64,000 nt of DNA from Arthrobacter sp. B3I9 (GCF_030816935.1 NZ_JAUSYO010000001.1:4059268-4123267), one strand, 5' to 3'; shown: positions 17,245-25,674, counted from the stretch's first letter. Notes: a model not told the origin generated them from the letters alone. Made by a program: numbers and translations.

Positions 17245-17261
17245 TGTCCGGTATCCCGTAC
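17245..17261. promoter_or_regulatory. Candidate IclR operator between iclR and the LysE gene
   Basis: TGTCCGGTATCCCGTAC shares 15 of 17 bases with the site upstream of hutU. It lies 25 bases before the IclR start codon, a position suited to autoregulation. Confidence 0.55.
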
Positions 17262-17310
17262 TTAAGCATGCACCCGGCCGGCTCCGGCCTATTGTCATGC
17301 CGGTGCAGCG

Positions 17311-17328
17311 TGTCTGAAATCCCAGACA
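17311..17328. promoter_or_regulatory. Second candidate IclR operator in the divergent region
   Basis: TGTCTGAAATCCCAGACA has perfect 6-bp arms TGTCTG/CAGACA and the same ATCCC core as the other two sites. It lies 71 bases upstream of the LysE-type exporter, so that gene may belong to the same regulon. Confidence 0.6.
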
Positions 17329-17398
17329 ACGCCCACCGGCTGACTCCACGGGCGACGGCGCCCTGCCGTCCGCCGCCCGTGGAGGCTTAAGATCGGGC

Positions 17399-18052
17399 AT
17401 GGTCCCGCTGAGCAACGTGCTGGCCTTCGCGCTGGCGTCCGCAGTCCTGATCGCCGTCCCCGGGCCCAGGGTGTTGTTTGTGGTCGGCCGCTCGCTTGCG
17501 TTGGGCCGCAGGGGCGGGCTGCTGAGCGTGCTGGGAAATGCCTTGGGTGAGCTGCTGCAGGTCGCCGCGGTGGCGCTGGGGCTGGGCGTCGTCCTGGCCC
17601 AGTCGACGGTGCTGTTCACCGTGGTCAAGTTTGCCGGCGCCGCCTACCTCGTATATCTCGGCGTCCAGGCGATCCGGCATCGCGGCGGCAGGGCGGCGGC
17701 CTCTGGTCCCGCACGTTCCTCGTCGGTCCGGCGCGTGCTGCAGGAGGCGTTCATCGTTGGTGCCACGAACCCTAAGTCGGTCGTGTTCTTCGTGGCGGTG
17801 CTGCCGCAGTTTGTCGACTATCCAGCCGGCGCGATTCCCCTCCAGCTTGCCACGCTCGGTGCGGTCTTCCTGCTGATCGCGCTGGTTTCCGACAGCGCCT
17901 GGGCCCTTGCCGCGGGGACCGCCCGGCACTGGTTCGCCCGGTCGCCGCGGCGGATCGCGGCGCTGGGCACCACCGGCGGGATCATGATGGTCGCCCTCGG
18001 CGGCACCCTGGCCCTCGCCGGCCAGGCCGGCGAGCTGCCGGCGGGCAAGTAG
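17399..18052 (+). CDS. LysE/RhtB family amino-acid exporter
   Basis: Small membrane exporter of 217 residues with about six hydrophobic segments. The N-terminal ASAVLIAVPGPRVLFVVGRSLALGRRGGLLSVLGNALGE contains the PGP motif and glycine-rich stretch of LysE/RhtB proteins. AYLVYLGVQAIR and VGATNPKSVVFFVAVLPQFV are further family landmarks. These exporters excrete amino acids such as lysine, threonine, homoserine or leucine; the substrate cannot be read here. It is divergent from the IclR gene and shares its operator region, which suggests a link to amino-acid overflow during histidine use. Confidence 0.9.
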   Translation: MVPLSNVLAFALASAVLIAVPGPRVLFVVGRSLALGRRGGLLSVLGNALGELLQVAAVALGLGVVLAQSTVLFTVVKFAGAAYLVYLGVQAIRHRGGRAAASGPARSSSVRRVLQEAFIVGATNPKSVVFFVAVLPQFVDYPAGAIPLQLATLGAVFLLIALVSDSAWALAAGTARHWFARSPRRIAALGTTGGIMMVALGGTLALAGQAGELPAGK

Positions 18053-18098
18053 CGCTGGGCGGGCGGAGAGTCGTTGCAGGGGCCGGGCGACCGGAAGC

Positions 18099-19016
18099 TC
18101 AGGCCGCGCTGGGGAAGGCCCCCGCGCCGGCGAGCCCGGAGCGCGGAGCCGTCTCCACTTTGGCGCAGATCCAGCGGCCCAGCTCGGTGGCGCGCACCGG
18201 ATCGATGGAGGTATCGAACCCTGCGCGCCCCAGCATCCACGCCAGGTCCTCGGTGGAGACGTTTCCGGCGGCTCCGGGGGCGAAGGGGCAACCGCCCAGG
18301 CCTCCCACCGCGCTGTCGAAGACCCTGACGCCGGCGGCCATCGCCGCATACGTATTGGCGAGGGCGGTGTGGCGGGTCTCGTGCAGATGCGCCCGCAGCT
18401 GGACGTCCGTTTCGGAGCGCAGCGCTGTGAACAACTCGCCCACCTGCCACGGGACGGCGCAACCGATGGTGTCGGCGAGCGCCAACTCTGCCAGGCTCCC
18501 GCGCCGCAGGGCACTCCGGGCCACCGACAGAACCTGCTCCTGCGGAACATCGCCCTGGTACGGGCAGCCAAATGCGACGGCGGCCGTCACGGTGAGTGGA
18601 ATCGCAGCCGCCGCCGCGATTGAGGACACCTCCTCCAGGGAGTCCAGGGCCGCCGCGACAGTGGTGTTCTGGTTTGCCGTTGCGAAGGCATCCGTCACGG
18701 GCAGTACGTAGTTCATCTCGTCCACGCCCGCATCCACGGCCCGGAGGGCGCCCCTGGTGTTCAGGACCAACCCGATGAAGCTCGCACCCCTGTCGCGGGG
18801 CACACCTGCCATGACGGCATCGGCATCGGCCATCTGCGGGACTTTCCGGGGGTTCACGAAGCTGACCGCTTCAATCCGCCTGGCCCCGAGTGAGATGAGC
18901 TCGTCGATGAGCCTCAGCTTGTCCTCAGTACTGACCGGCACCTTCTCGTTCTGGAGTCCGTCCCGGGGGCTGACGTCCACGATGGAAACGGACCGTGCTG
19001 CTTGTACATCAGTCAT
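18099..19016 (-). CDS. Hydroxymethylglutaryl-CoA lyase
   Basis: Splits 3-hydroxy-3-methylglutaryl-CoA (or a close analogue) to acetyl-CoA and acetoacetate. The 305-residue TIM-barrel protein belongs to the HMGL-like/DRE family. The substrate-proton motif SPRDGLQNE is at about 16-24, the barrel strand motif HLHETRHTALAN carries metal-binding histidines, and VGGLGGCPFAPGAAGN (near 232-247) is the HMG-CoA lyase signature with the active-site cysteine. Its start overlaps the stop of the upstream CoA-transferase (TGATG), so the two are translated together. This suggests that the CoA-transferase makes the thioester which this enzyme cleaves. Confidence 0.93.
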   Translation of the reverse strand: MTDVQAARSVSIVDVSPRDGLQNEKVPVSTEDKLRLIDELISLGARRIEAVSFVNPRKVPQMADADAVMAGVPRDRGASFIGLVLNTRGALRAVDAGVDEMNYVLPVTDAFATANQNTTVAAALDSLEEVSSIAAAAAIPLTVTAAVAFGCPYQGDVPQEQVLSVARSALRRGSLAELALADTIGCAVPWQVGELFTALRSETDVQLRAHLHETRHTALANTYAAMAAGVRVFDSAVGGLGGCPFAPGAAGNVSTEDLAWMLGRAGFDTSIDPVRATELGRWICAKVETAPRSGLAGAGAFPSAA

Positions 19017-20287
19017 CAGATCGCACCTTCGTCTTTGGCGTCCTGCAGTTCCTCGTCGGAGAGCCCGAGCAGCCCTCCGTATATTGCCCCGTTGTGCGAG
19101 CCCGGAGTCAACGGCCCGCTCCAGGCGATGCCCCCCGCGCTCCGCGTCAGCCGGGGAACGATCCCGGGCTGGACCACGGTGCCCAGCTCCTCATCCTGCA
19201 CTTCCACCAGCATCTCCCTGGCGCGCAGCTGCGGGTCGGCAAAAATTTCCTCGATGCTGCTGACCGGGCTGTTCGGCACGGAGTGCCGGTCCAGGAGCGA
19301 GGTCAGCTCGGGCTCGCTGTAACCGGCGGCCCACCCGGCAATCAGGGATTCCAGCTCCTCCTGGTGCACGCCCCGCGCCGCGTGGTTGCTATAGCGCGGA
19401 TCCGACGGCAGTTCCGGGCGTCCCATGGCGGCCGCAAGCCGCACAAACACCGAATCCTGGTTCGCGGCGATCACGACCCACTTGCCGTCGCTGGAACGGA
19501 AGATGTTCGACGGCGCGATCCCCTTGAGCCCTGATTCGCTGGGACCCGGAATCACGCCCGCGGCGGCGTAGTCCGGGACGGCGCTCTCCAGAAGGGAAAA
19601 GCAGGCTTCCACCAGCGACACGTCCACTACTTGGCCGGTGCCGCCGCGCGCGTCCCGCCAGTACAGGGCCAGCAGAATGCCCTGCAGCGCGTAGAGCGAG
19701 GCAAGGCTGTCCCCGAGCGAAATGCCGGTGCGTGGAGGTGCCTGGTCCGGGTAGCCGTTGAGGTACCGCAGCCCTCCCCTGGCCTCGGCCACGGAGGCGT
19801 AGCCCGGCTTCTGGGCGTCGGGGCCGGTCTGTCCGTAGCCGGATACCCGGGCGATGATGAGCCCGGGAGTCACCTTCCAGAGTTCCTCAGGTGCAAGGCC
19901 CAGGTGTTCCAGCGTTCCGGGACGGAAGTTTTCCAGGAGCACGTCGGCTTCCCGGCAGAGCTCAAGGAAGATTTCACGTCCGCGCGGCGCCTTCAGATCG
20001 AGGGTCACGCACTTCTTCCCGCGGGATTGCACCGACCACCACAACGTGTGCCCGTGCACCCGCGCCCTGCCCCACTCCCGCATCGGGTCCGGCCGGCTGG
20101 GCGATTCGATCTTGATGACCTCAGCACCGAAGTCGGCCATCTGGCGGCCGGCGAAGGGCCCCGCAATCAGCGATCCGAGTTCCAGGACACGTACACCGGC
20201 CAGAGGCGCGGCGGTGTGCGGAATCCCGGTTCCGGCCGCGGCACCGGGCTCGCCGCCTCGTGAGGCGGTTTCGAAAACCTTCACCAT
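19016..20287 (-). CDS. Family III CoA-transferase (CaiB/BaiF)
   Basis: Moves CoA between carboxylic acids, here probably from succinyl-CoA or acetyl-CoA to a dicarboxylic acid. The protein has 423 residues. VRVLELGSLIAGPFAGRQMADFGAEVIKIE is the start of the formyl-CoA-transferase fold. GISLGDSLASLYALQGIL contains the expected catalytic aspartate, and NIFRSSDGKWVVIAANQD is the typical middle segment. The ATG at 20287 is preceded by AAGGAG. The HMG-CoA lyase follows with overlapping stop and start. An operator for the neighbouring IclR regulator lies about 105 bases upstream. Human SUGCT, of the same family, uses glutarate and 3-hydroxy-3-methylglutarate, which fits the neighbour, but this is inference. 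Confidence 0.92.
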   Translation of the reverse strand: MVKVFETASRGGEPGAAAGTGIPHTAAPLAGVRVLELGSLIAGPFAGRQMADFGAEVIKIESPSRPDPMREWGRARVHGHTLWWSVQSRGKKCVTLDLKAPRGREIFLELCREADVLLENFRPGTLEHLGLAPEELWKVTPGLIIARVSGYGQTGPDAQKPGYASVAEARGGLRYLNGYPDQAPPRTGISLGDSLASLYALQGILLALYWRDARGGTGQVVDVSLVEACFSLLESAVPDYAAAGVIPGPSESGLKGIAPSNIFRSSDGKWVVIAANQDSVFVRLAAAMGRPELPSDPRYSNHAARGVHQEELESLIAGWAAGYSEPELTSLLDRHSVPNSPVSSIEEIFADPQLRAREMLVEVQDEELGTVVQPGIVPRLTRSAGGIAWSGPLTPGSHNGAIYGGLLGLSDEELQDAKDEGAI

Positions 20288-20392
20288 GTCTCGGACTCCT
20301 TGTTCTGCCGGCGCCGGCACTCCGTGGCGGACGTGGCGGGTCTGTTTAGCGGGGAGCCTAGTGAGCCGCTCCTCGCCGCCGCCAGACTATTT

Positions 20393-20420
20393 CACATTGT
20401 GGACCTAAATCCACGATGTG
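20393..20420. promoter_or_regulatory. IclR operator upstream of the CoA-transferase operon
   Basis: Inverted repeat with arms CACATTGTGG (20393-20402) and CCACGATGTG (20411-20420), one mismatch, 8-base spacer. It shares arms and spacing with the site at 21311-21338. It overlaps the last codons and stop (20405-20407) of the upstream IclR gene, so operator and coding sequence are superimposed. Confidence 0.75.
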
Positions 20421-21202
20421 GATAGAGGGGTGGTCGGGATCGTTCCCCCGATGACTCGTGTCGATTCTTCAGCGGCCGCAAGGACGGGCTCGACCCATGA
20501 GGCACAGACGTCGTACGGCATCCGCAGGGCCGGGCCCATGACGGTGAGCGCCCCGTACAGTTCGGCCTGCGGTCCGAAGATCGGCGCGGAGATCCCGCTC
20601 GCACCCGAGACGCGCTCGCCCGTGGTGATGGCGAAACCGTCCGCCCGGGTCTTGGCGACGGCGGTCTCCAGGCTTGCGGCGTCCGTGATCGTCCGGGCGG
20701 TCAACGAGTGGAGCCCGGAGCGGTAGATCTGCTCCGCCACGTCAGGGTTCCAGGCGAGGAGGACACGTCCGGCCGCCCCCACGTGGAGCGGCATGATCTC
20801 ACCCACCTGCACCACCCTGCGGAGCATGCGCCGGGTTTCCGCCAGCGCTATGCACACCCGGCTCCCCTGCGATTGGCGGAAGATGCACGCCGTCTCACCC
20901 AGCTCATCACGAAGGTGCCGCAGCACGGGGGTGAGCAGTTCGAGGTAGTCGAGACCCTGGCTGGCCGGGGCCGCCCAATGGGCCATCCGGACGCCGACCC
21001 GAAACTTGTCCCCCTGGCGGTCCAGAATGCCCTCCTGCACCATGTTCGCCACGAGGCGCTGCACGGTCGAGTGGGGAATGCCGGTAGCGCCACGAAGTTC
21101 GGCCAGGGAAAGCTCCGGCTGGGCAAGCGAAAAAGCGTCCAGGATGGAGGTGATTTTTCGAAGAACCAGCAACGGCGTGGCCGGGGATTCGGTGGGCGTC
21201 AT
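20405..21202 (-). CDS. IclR family regulator of the CoA-transferase/ABC regulon
   Basis: DNA-binding regulator of 265 residues. The winged helix-turn-helix occupies about 12-72 (LSLAELRGATGIPHSTVQRLVANM) and the IclR effector domain about 85-255 (PLHVGAAGRVLLAW, GFAITTGERVSGASGISAPIFG). It is transcribed away from the ABC importer and toward the CoA-transferase. Two matching 28-bp operators flank it: one 109 bases upstream of its start, in front of the ABC genes, and one overlapping its own 3' end, in front of the CoA-transferase. No good ribosome binding site precedes the ATG. The effector is probably the transported acid or its CoA ester (inference). Confidence 0.92.
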   Translation of the reverse strand: MTPTESPATPLLVLRKITSILDAFSLAQPELSLAELRGATGIPHSTVQRLVANMVQEGILDRQGDKFRVGVRMAHWAAPASQGLDYLELLTPVLRHLRDELGETACIFRQSQGSRVCIALAETRRMLRRVVQVGEIMPLHVGAAGRVLLAWNPDVAEQIYRSGLHSLTARTITDAASLETAVAKTRADGFAITTGERVSGASGISAPIFGPQAELYGALTVMGPALRMPYDVCASWVEPVLAAAEESTRVIGGTIPTTPLSTSWI

Positions 21203-21310
21203 GGAGAAAGTGTAAGAGCCTGCGGACGGGGCGCAGGCGCCGCTGGTGCGGCGCCGTCATGCTACCGCCCGGACGTTGAGTGTGACCCGGGTTACTGTTA
21301 CCATCGGGTC

Positions 21311-21338
21311 CACATCATGGTGGCGAACCCACGATGTG
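21311..21338. promoter_or_regulatory. IclR operator upstream of the ABC importer operon
   Basis: Arms CACATCATGG (21311-21320) and CCACGATGTG (21329-21338) with an 8-base spacer and one mismatch. The right arm is identical to that of the site at 20393-20420. It lies in the divergent region between the IclR gene and the ABC ATPase gene and could control both. Confidence 0.75.
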
Positions 21339-21394
21339 GCAGGTAGGACCCGATGCGTCAGAGCCGACGCAATGGGCGTGGAGACGACAGACCC

Positions 21395-22300
21395 ATGTCG
21401 ACCCCCGTAAGGATCAGCAGCGAAAACAAGCGGCCAGCGACGGCCGGGAAGAGTGCAATGATGCCAGCTGCAAAGGCAGAAACGTCAACGTACGCGGTGG
21501 AGCTCACCGGGTGCACCAAACAGTTCCCGACGCCCGGCGGTGAGACCTACTTCGCCGTCCGCGACATCAACCTCAAAGTTGAGCCTGGCCGGTTTGTTTC
21601 AATTGTTGGCCCCACGGGATCAGGCAAATCCACCATCCTCAACATGGCCGCGGGACTGCTGAACCCGAGCGCCGGCGAAGTCAAGAGCTTTGGCGAGCCG
21701 GTGATCGGAGTGAACCGGCGGGCCTCCTACATGTTCCAGCAGGACCCCCTGCTGCCGTGGAAGACAGTGATCGACAACGTCAGCCTCGGCTTGACGATGG
21801 CCGGTGTGTCAAAGGCTGAAGCCCACTCGGAAGCGCGCCGGTGGTTAGAGAAGGTGGGACTCAAGAACTTTGCGGACCGCTACCCGCACCAACTCAGCGG
21901 CGGGATGCGGAAACGCACGGCCATCGCGCAGGCCTGGATTGTCAACCCGGACGTGCTGCTCATGGACGAACCGTTTTCCGCACTCGATGTCCAGACCCGT
22001 CAGATCATGGAAAACGAGCTCCTTCAGCTGTGGCAGGAATCCGGCAAGGCCGTCGTCTTCATCACCCATGACCTGGACGAGGCCATCGCCCTTTCCGACG
22101 AGGTAGTGATCCTCGGGGCCGGCCCCGGAAGCACGGTCGTGGGAAGCTACGAAATCGACATCCCGCGCCCCCGGGACCTGCTGGACATCCGCGATGACCC
22201 GCAGTTCGTCACCCTGCACCGCGAGATCTGGGGCCGCTTGAAGCTCGAAGTGTCGAAGACCTACGAAACCGCCATGGCGGAAGAAGGTGAAGTCGCATGA
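21395..22300 (+). CDS. ABC importer ATPase, nitrate/sulfonate/taurine type
   Basis: ATP-binding subunit of a SsuB/TauB-like importer, about 301 residues from the ATG at 21395. Walker A is GPTGSGKST, the Q-loop region is ASYMFQQDPLLPWKTVIDNV, the signature is LSGGMRKRTAIAQA, Walker B is VLLMDEPFSALD and the switch histidine is in VFITHDLDEAI. The start is uncertain: ATGs at 21353 and 21458 are also in frame with modest ribosome binding sites. The permease gene overlaps the stop by ATGA, and the binding protein follows. An IclR operator lies just upstream. Confidence 0.93.
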   Translation: MSTPVRISSENKRPATAGKSAMMPAAKAETSTYAVELTGCTKQFPTPGGETYFAVRDINLKVEPGRFVSIVGPTGSGKSTILNMAAGLLNPSAGEVKSFGEPVIGVNRRASYMFQQDPLLPWKTVIDNVSLGLTMAGVSKAEAHSEARRWLEKVGLKNFADRYPHQLSGGMRKRTAIAQAWIVNPDVLLMDEPFSALDVQTRQIMENELLQLWQESGKAVVFITHDLDEAIALSDEVVILGAGPGSTVVGSYEIDIPRPRDLLDIRDDPQFVTLHREIWGRLKLEVSKTYETAMAEEGEVA

Positions 22301-23142
22301 CTCTGCTGGAATCGAACAAGAACGGCCTCTCGGCGGCGTTGAACGGCGGCTCGCGCCGACGGACGCGCAGAACGGAGATGTCCCCGCTGGCGATGCGGAG
22401 CACGCAGCTGTTGCTCACCCTCGCCGTCCTCGGCGCCTGGGAGCTTTCCGTCCGCGCCGGAATAGTGGATGAATTTTTCTTCCCGCTTCCGTCGGACATC
22501 TTCCAGACCGTCTGGCTGTGGGTCTCGACCGGGTTCGTCTTTCCACATCTGTGGATCACTATGCAGGAAGCCATCCTCGCCTTCCTCGTCGGCGCCGCCG
22601 CGGGCCTGCTCCTGGGCTTCGTCCTCGCCCGGGTGCGTTTCCTCGAGCGCCTGCTGGACCCGTTCCTGCAGATGTTCAACGCCCTCCCCCGCGTGGTGCT
22701 GGCACCGATCTTCCTGCTGTGGTTCGGCCTCGGGATCTGGTCCAAGGTCGCCTTCGGCTTCACGCTCGTGTTCTTCATCGTCTTCTTCAACACCCTCGAA
22801 GGCGTCAAGAGCGTTGACCGCGTCCTCGTGGACAACGCACGGATGCTGGGGGCATCCGAGAAGCAGCTCCTCCGCCATGTCTTCATCCCCAGCGCCCTGA
22901 CGTGGATCTTCTCCAGCCTGCACATCAGCGTGGGCTTCGCCATCACGGGCGCCGTGGTGGGTGAATACCTCGGAGCCTCCGCCGGTGTCGGTTATGCCAT
23001 CGCCCAGGCACAGGGAGTCTTCGACACAAAGGGTGTCTTCGCCGGGATGTTCATCCTGATGATCGTGGTCCTCATTATCGACCTCCTCGTCAACCGCCTG
23101 GAACGGCACCTGCTCCGCTGGCGGCCTGTCCAGTCGTCCTAG
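22297..23142 (+). CDS. ABC importer permease, SsuC/TauC type
   Basis: Membrane subunit of 281 residues with about six hydrophobic segments. The EAA-like coupling loop DNARMLGASEKQLLRHVFIPSA (about 186-207) contacts the ATPase. FNALPRVVLAPIFLLWFGLGIWSK is the typical conserved stretch of nitrate/sulfonate/taurine permeases. It starts inside the stop of the ATPase gene (ATGA overlap), so the two are translationally coupled. The binding protein follows after about 100 bases. Substrate class is set by the binding protein, not by this subunit. Confidence 0.93.
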   Translation: MTLLESNKNGLSAALNGGSRRRTRRTEMSPLAMRSTQLLLTLAVLGAWELSVRAGIVDEFFFPLPSDIFQTVWLWVSTGFVFPHLWITMQEAILAFLVGAAAGLLLGFVLARVRFLERLLDPFLQMFNALPRVVLAPIFLLWFGLGIWSKVAFGFTLVFFIVFFNTLEGVKSVDRVLVDNARMLGASEKQLLRHVFIPSALTWIFSSLHISVGFAITGAVVGEYLGASAGVGYAIAQAQGVFDTKGVFAGMFILMIVVLIIDLLVNRLERHLLRWRPVQSS

Positions 23143-23244
23143 CCAAGCCTCTTTGTACCGGCCGTCCGGCCTGCCTTATCCATCCACGCGTCCGGCGTTT
23201 CCGGGCCCGAACGAATCCACTACTACCGCTTAGAAGGGCCACCG

Positions 23245-24324
23245 ATGACACAGAACGAATCCCGGCCAAGGCGCAGGAGCATCCTCCGGCCGGTCACCCT
23301 TGTTGCCTCCATTGCGCTGGCCCTTTCCGCCTGCGGCACTCCGGCGGCGGCGCCTCCCGGCCAGTCCGGCAGCGCCGCGGCCGGCGGTGGCAGCAGTTCC
23401 AAGGTGACCATCGGCGTCGGCGGCCAGACCCTGCTGACCTACCTCCCGACTACGCTTGCCCAGCAACTGGGCTATTACCAGGAGGAGGGCGTGACCGTCG
23501 AGCTCCAGGACCTGCAGGGCGGCTCGAAGGCACTGACGGCCATGATCGGCGGCAGCACCAATGTGACCAGCGGGTACTACGAGCACACCATCCAGATGCA
23601 GGCCAAGAACCAGAAAATCAAGGCCTTTGTGGATATGGGAAGGTCCTCCGGCCTGGTGCTGCTGGTCGCCCCCAAGAATGAGGGCACGATCAAGACCCTC
23701 GCGGACCTCAAGGGCAAAAACGTGGGCGTGACGGCCCCTGGCTCCTCCACGGACATGTTCATCAAGTACCTCCTCGCAAAGAGCGGCATGCAGAAGACCG
23801 ACGCCGCAGTCTCGGCCATCGGCGCCGGCTCCTCGGCGGTTGCGGCCATGGAACAGGGCCAGGTTGATGCCGCCGTCATGCTCGAACCGGACGTGTCCGT
23901 ACTGAGCAAGCGCATCGGACATGATCCGGTGATCCTCGAGGACGTCCGTTCCGCCGACGGACTCAAGGAAGTTTTCGAGACAGACGCGTGGCCGTCCTCC
24001 AGCCTCTACGCCAAGACCGAGTGGCTGGACGCGAACAAGGAAACGGCCGGCAAGCTCGCCAAGGCCATAAAGCGGACCCTGGAATTCATCGACGGACACT
24101 CCGGCGAGGAGATCGCCGCCAAGATGCCCGAGAATTACGCCGGCGGGGACAAGGCCCTTTACGCCAAGGTGATCGAGGACCTGAAGAAGACCCTCAGCAA
24201 GGACGGAACCTTCACGGAGAACGGCGTGCAGGCGGTGCTGAAGACCCAGCAGGTGGCCAACCCGGAGGTCGGAGACAAGGAGATCCAGCTGGCCGATACG
24301 TACACAAATGAGTTTGTGAAGTAG
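23245..24324 (+). CDS. ABC importer substrate-binding lipoprotein, SsuA/NMT1 type
   Basis: Lipoprotein of 359 residues that delivers the substrate to the permease. The N-terminus has a basic region and a hydrophobic core ending in the lipobox LSAC (about 29-32), then a Ser/Gly-rich linker. The SsuA/THI5-like domain (about 52-355) starts VTIGVGGQTLLTYLPTTLAQQLGYYQEEGVTVELQDLQGG, the usual opening of binding proteins for sulfonates, nitrate, pyrimidine precursors and aromatic or aliphatic acids. KNVGVTAPGSSTDMFIKYLLAKSG marks the domain hinge. Grouped with a CoA-transferase and HMG-CoA lyase under shared operators, its ligand is more likely an organic acid than a sulfonate (inference). Confidence 0.92.
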   Translation: MTQNESRPRRRSILRPVTLVASIALALSACGTPAAAPPGQSGSAAAGGGSSSKVTIGVGGQTLLTYLPTTLAQQLGYYQEEGVTVELQDLQGGSKALTAMIGGSTNVTSGYYEHTIQMQAKNQKIKAFVDMGRSSGLVLLVAPKNEGTIKTLADLKGKNVGVTAPGSSTDMFIKYLLAKSGMQKTDAAVSAIGAGSSAVAAMEQGQVDAAVMLEPDVSVLSKRIGHDPVILEDVRSADGLKEVFETDAWPSSSLYAKTEWLDANKETAGKLAKAIKRTLEFIDGHSGEEIAAKMPENYAGGDKALYAKVIEDLKKTLSKDGTFTENGVQAVLKTQQVANPEVGDKEIQLADTYTNEFVK

Positions 24325-24346
24325 AACCGAGCCCGGCAGTTCCAGA

Positions 24347-24376
24347 GGCCCGCCATCCGGAGACGGGTGGCGGGCC
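24347..24376 (+). terminator. Terminator hairpin after the ABC importer operon
   Basis: Perfect 9-bp stem GGCCCGCCA (24347-24355) and TGGCGGGCC (24368-24376), 12-base loop, followed by CTTGCTGTTT. It lies 22 bases after the stop of the binding protein gene. Confidence 0.7.
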
Positions 24377-24489
24377 CTTGCTGTTTCTGGCGCTGGCGGC
24401 TCCTTCACACGGCGGTGTAATTGCCGTTGAGGCAGTGCAGGAGCTCCATACTGGTGGGGATGTATACAACAGCCAGTTCAAGACGATGA

Positions 24490-25674
24490 ATGATTGACCA
24501 ACTCGGCCGCCGATCGACGATCGCCCTCCTGATCCATTCCGCGCTGATCCAGGCAGTCACATTCCTGGTCCGGCCGGCCGCCACCTACCGTGCGCTGGAG
24601 CTCGACGTTCCGGATTTCGCCCTCGGCCTGCTTGCGGCCAGTTACGCCGTCTTTCCCCTGCTCCTGGCGATTCCCACCGGCGGCCTTGTGGACCGCCTGG
24701 GCGAGCGCCGGCTCATGGCCGCCGGGTCCGCCGTCGTCCTTTGCAGTTCCTCTTTCCTCCTGCTTTGGGGAACGTCCGTTACATCCCTCGTCATCGGCAC
24801 GGCGCTGCTGGGTGCCGGACAGTTGGCGTGCGTGGTGGGTCAGCAGGCAGTGGTGGCCAACAACGCCTCGGCGTCCCGCCTGGATTCGGCCTTCGGTTAT
24901 CTGACGTTTGCCGCATCCCTGGGGCAGGCACTGGGGCCGCTGGCAATTTCCGTCGTCGCCGGCACTTCCGTCCGCCCCGATACCCAGGCGATCTTCGGGC
25001 TGGCCGCCGGCATGAGCGCGGCGCTCTTCGCCGGCACCTTCGCCGTATCCGCGAAGCCGGGCGGCAGGACGCGAACGGTCAAGGCGTCCGGGCGAAGCGG
25101 GGGCACCGTGTCGCTGCTGCGGACGCCGGGCGTGGTGCGGGCCCTGGCAACGAGTGCGACAGTCCTGGCCGTCGTCGACCTCACCGTGGTGTATCTCCCC
25201 GCGCTCGGCACTGAGCGCGGCCTCACTGCAGCCACTGTGGGCTTGATGCTCGCGGTCCGGGCCGTCTTCTCCATGGCCTCGCGGCTGGGGCTGGGCAGAA
25301 TGTCCCGGAAGCTGGGGCGGACGCGCCTGCTGGTAACCAGCCTTGCCATCTCCACCTTCGCTCTGGCGGTGGCCGCAATTCCCATGCCGGTCTGGCTGCT
25401 GTTCGTCGTGATGGCAGCGCTGGGGCTCGGCCTGGGCATCGGCCAGCCGCTGACTATGTCGTGGCTTTCCGCGCAAGCACCCGATGGGCAGCGGGGGCGG
25501 GCCCTGGCCCTCCGGCTCGCCGGCAACCGGGCGGGGCAGGTGGTCCTTCCCAGCGCCATCGGAGGCGTGGCCGCGGGCCTGGGAGCGGCCGGCGTGTTCC
25601 TGGCTTCGGCCCTGGCTGTAGGCGGAACGCTCCTGCTGGTGCGCGGCGTACGCCTGGACGACCAGGACTCCTAG
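24490..25674 (+). CDS. MFS transporter
   Basis: Major facilitator transporter of 394 residues with 12 predicted membrane segments. The loop between segments two and three, GGLVDRLGERRLMAAGS (about 60-76), is the MFS A-motif (G-x3-D-R-x-G-x-R-R). A second copy, RLGLGRMSRKLGRTRLL (about 262-278), opens the second half. ATGs at 24486 and 24490 are close together; only the latter is in frame. It stands alone between the ABC operon and the AraC gene. It could import a compound for either neighbour or act as an efflux pump; no substrate can be read. Confidence 0.9.
   Translation: MIDQLGRRSTIALLIHSALIQAVTFLVRPAATYRALELDVPDFALGLLAASYAVFPLLLAIPTGGLVDRLGERRLMAAGSAVVLCSSSFLLLWGTSVTSLVIGTALLGAGQLACVVGQQAVVANNASASRLDSAFGYLTFAASLGQALGPLAISVVAGTSVRPDTQAIFGLAAGMSAALFAGTFAVSAKPGGRTRTVKASGRSGGTVSLLRTPGVVRALATSATVLAVVDLTVVYLPALGTERGLTAATVGLMLAVRAVFSMASRLGLGRMSRKLGRTRLLVTSLAISTFALAVAAIPMPVWLLFVVMAALGLGLGIGQPLTMSWLSAQAPDGQRGRALALRLAGNRAGQVVLPSAIGGVAAGLGAAGVFLASALAVGGTLLLVRGVRLDDQDS

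Noticed and set aside
17221..18571. Minus-strand frame 17387-18571 opposite the LysE gene
   Set aside because: Arg/Pro-rich shadow; the plus-strand product has all LysE features and the lyase gene occupies the right-hand part.
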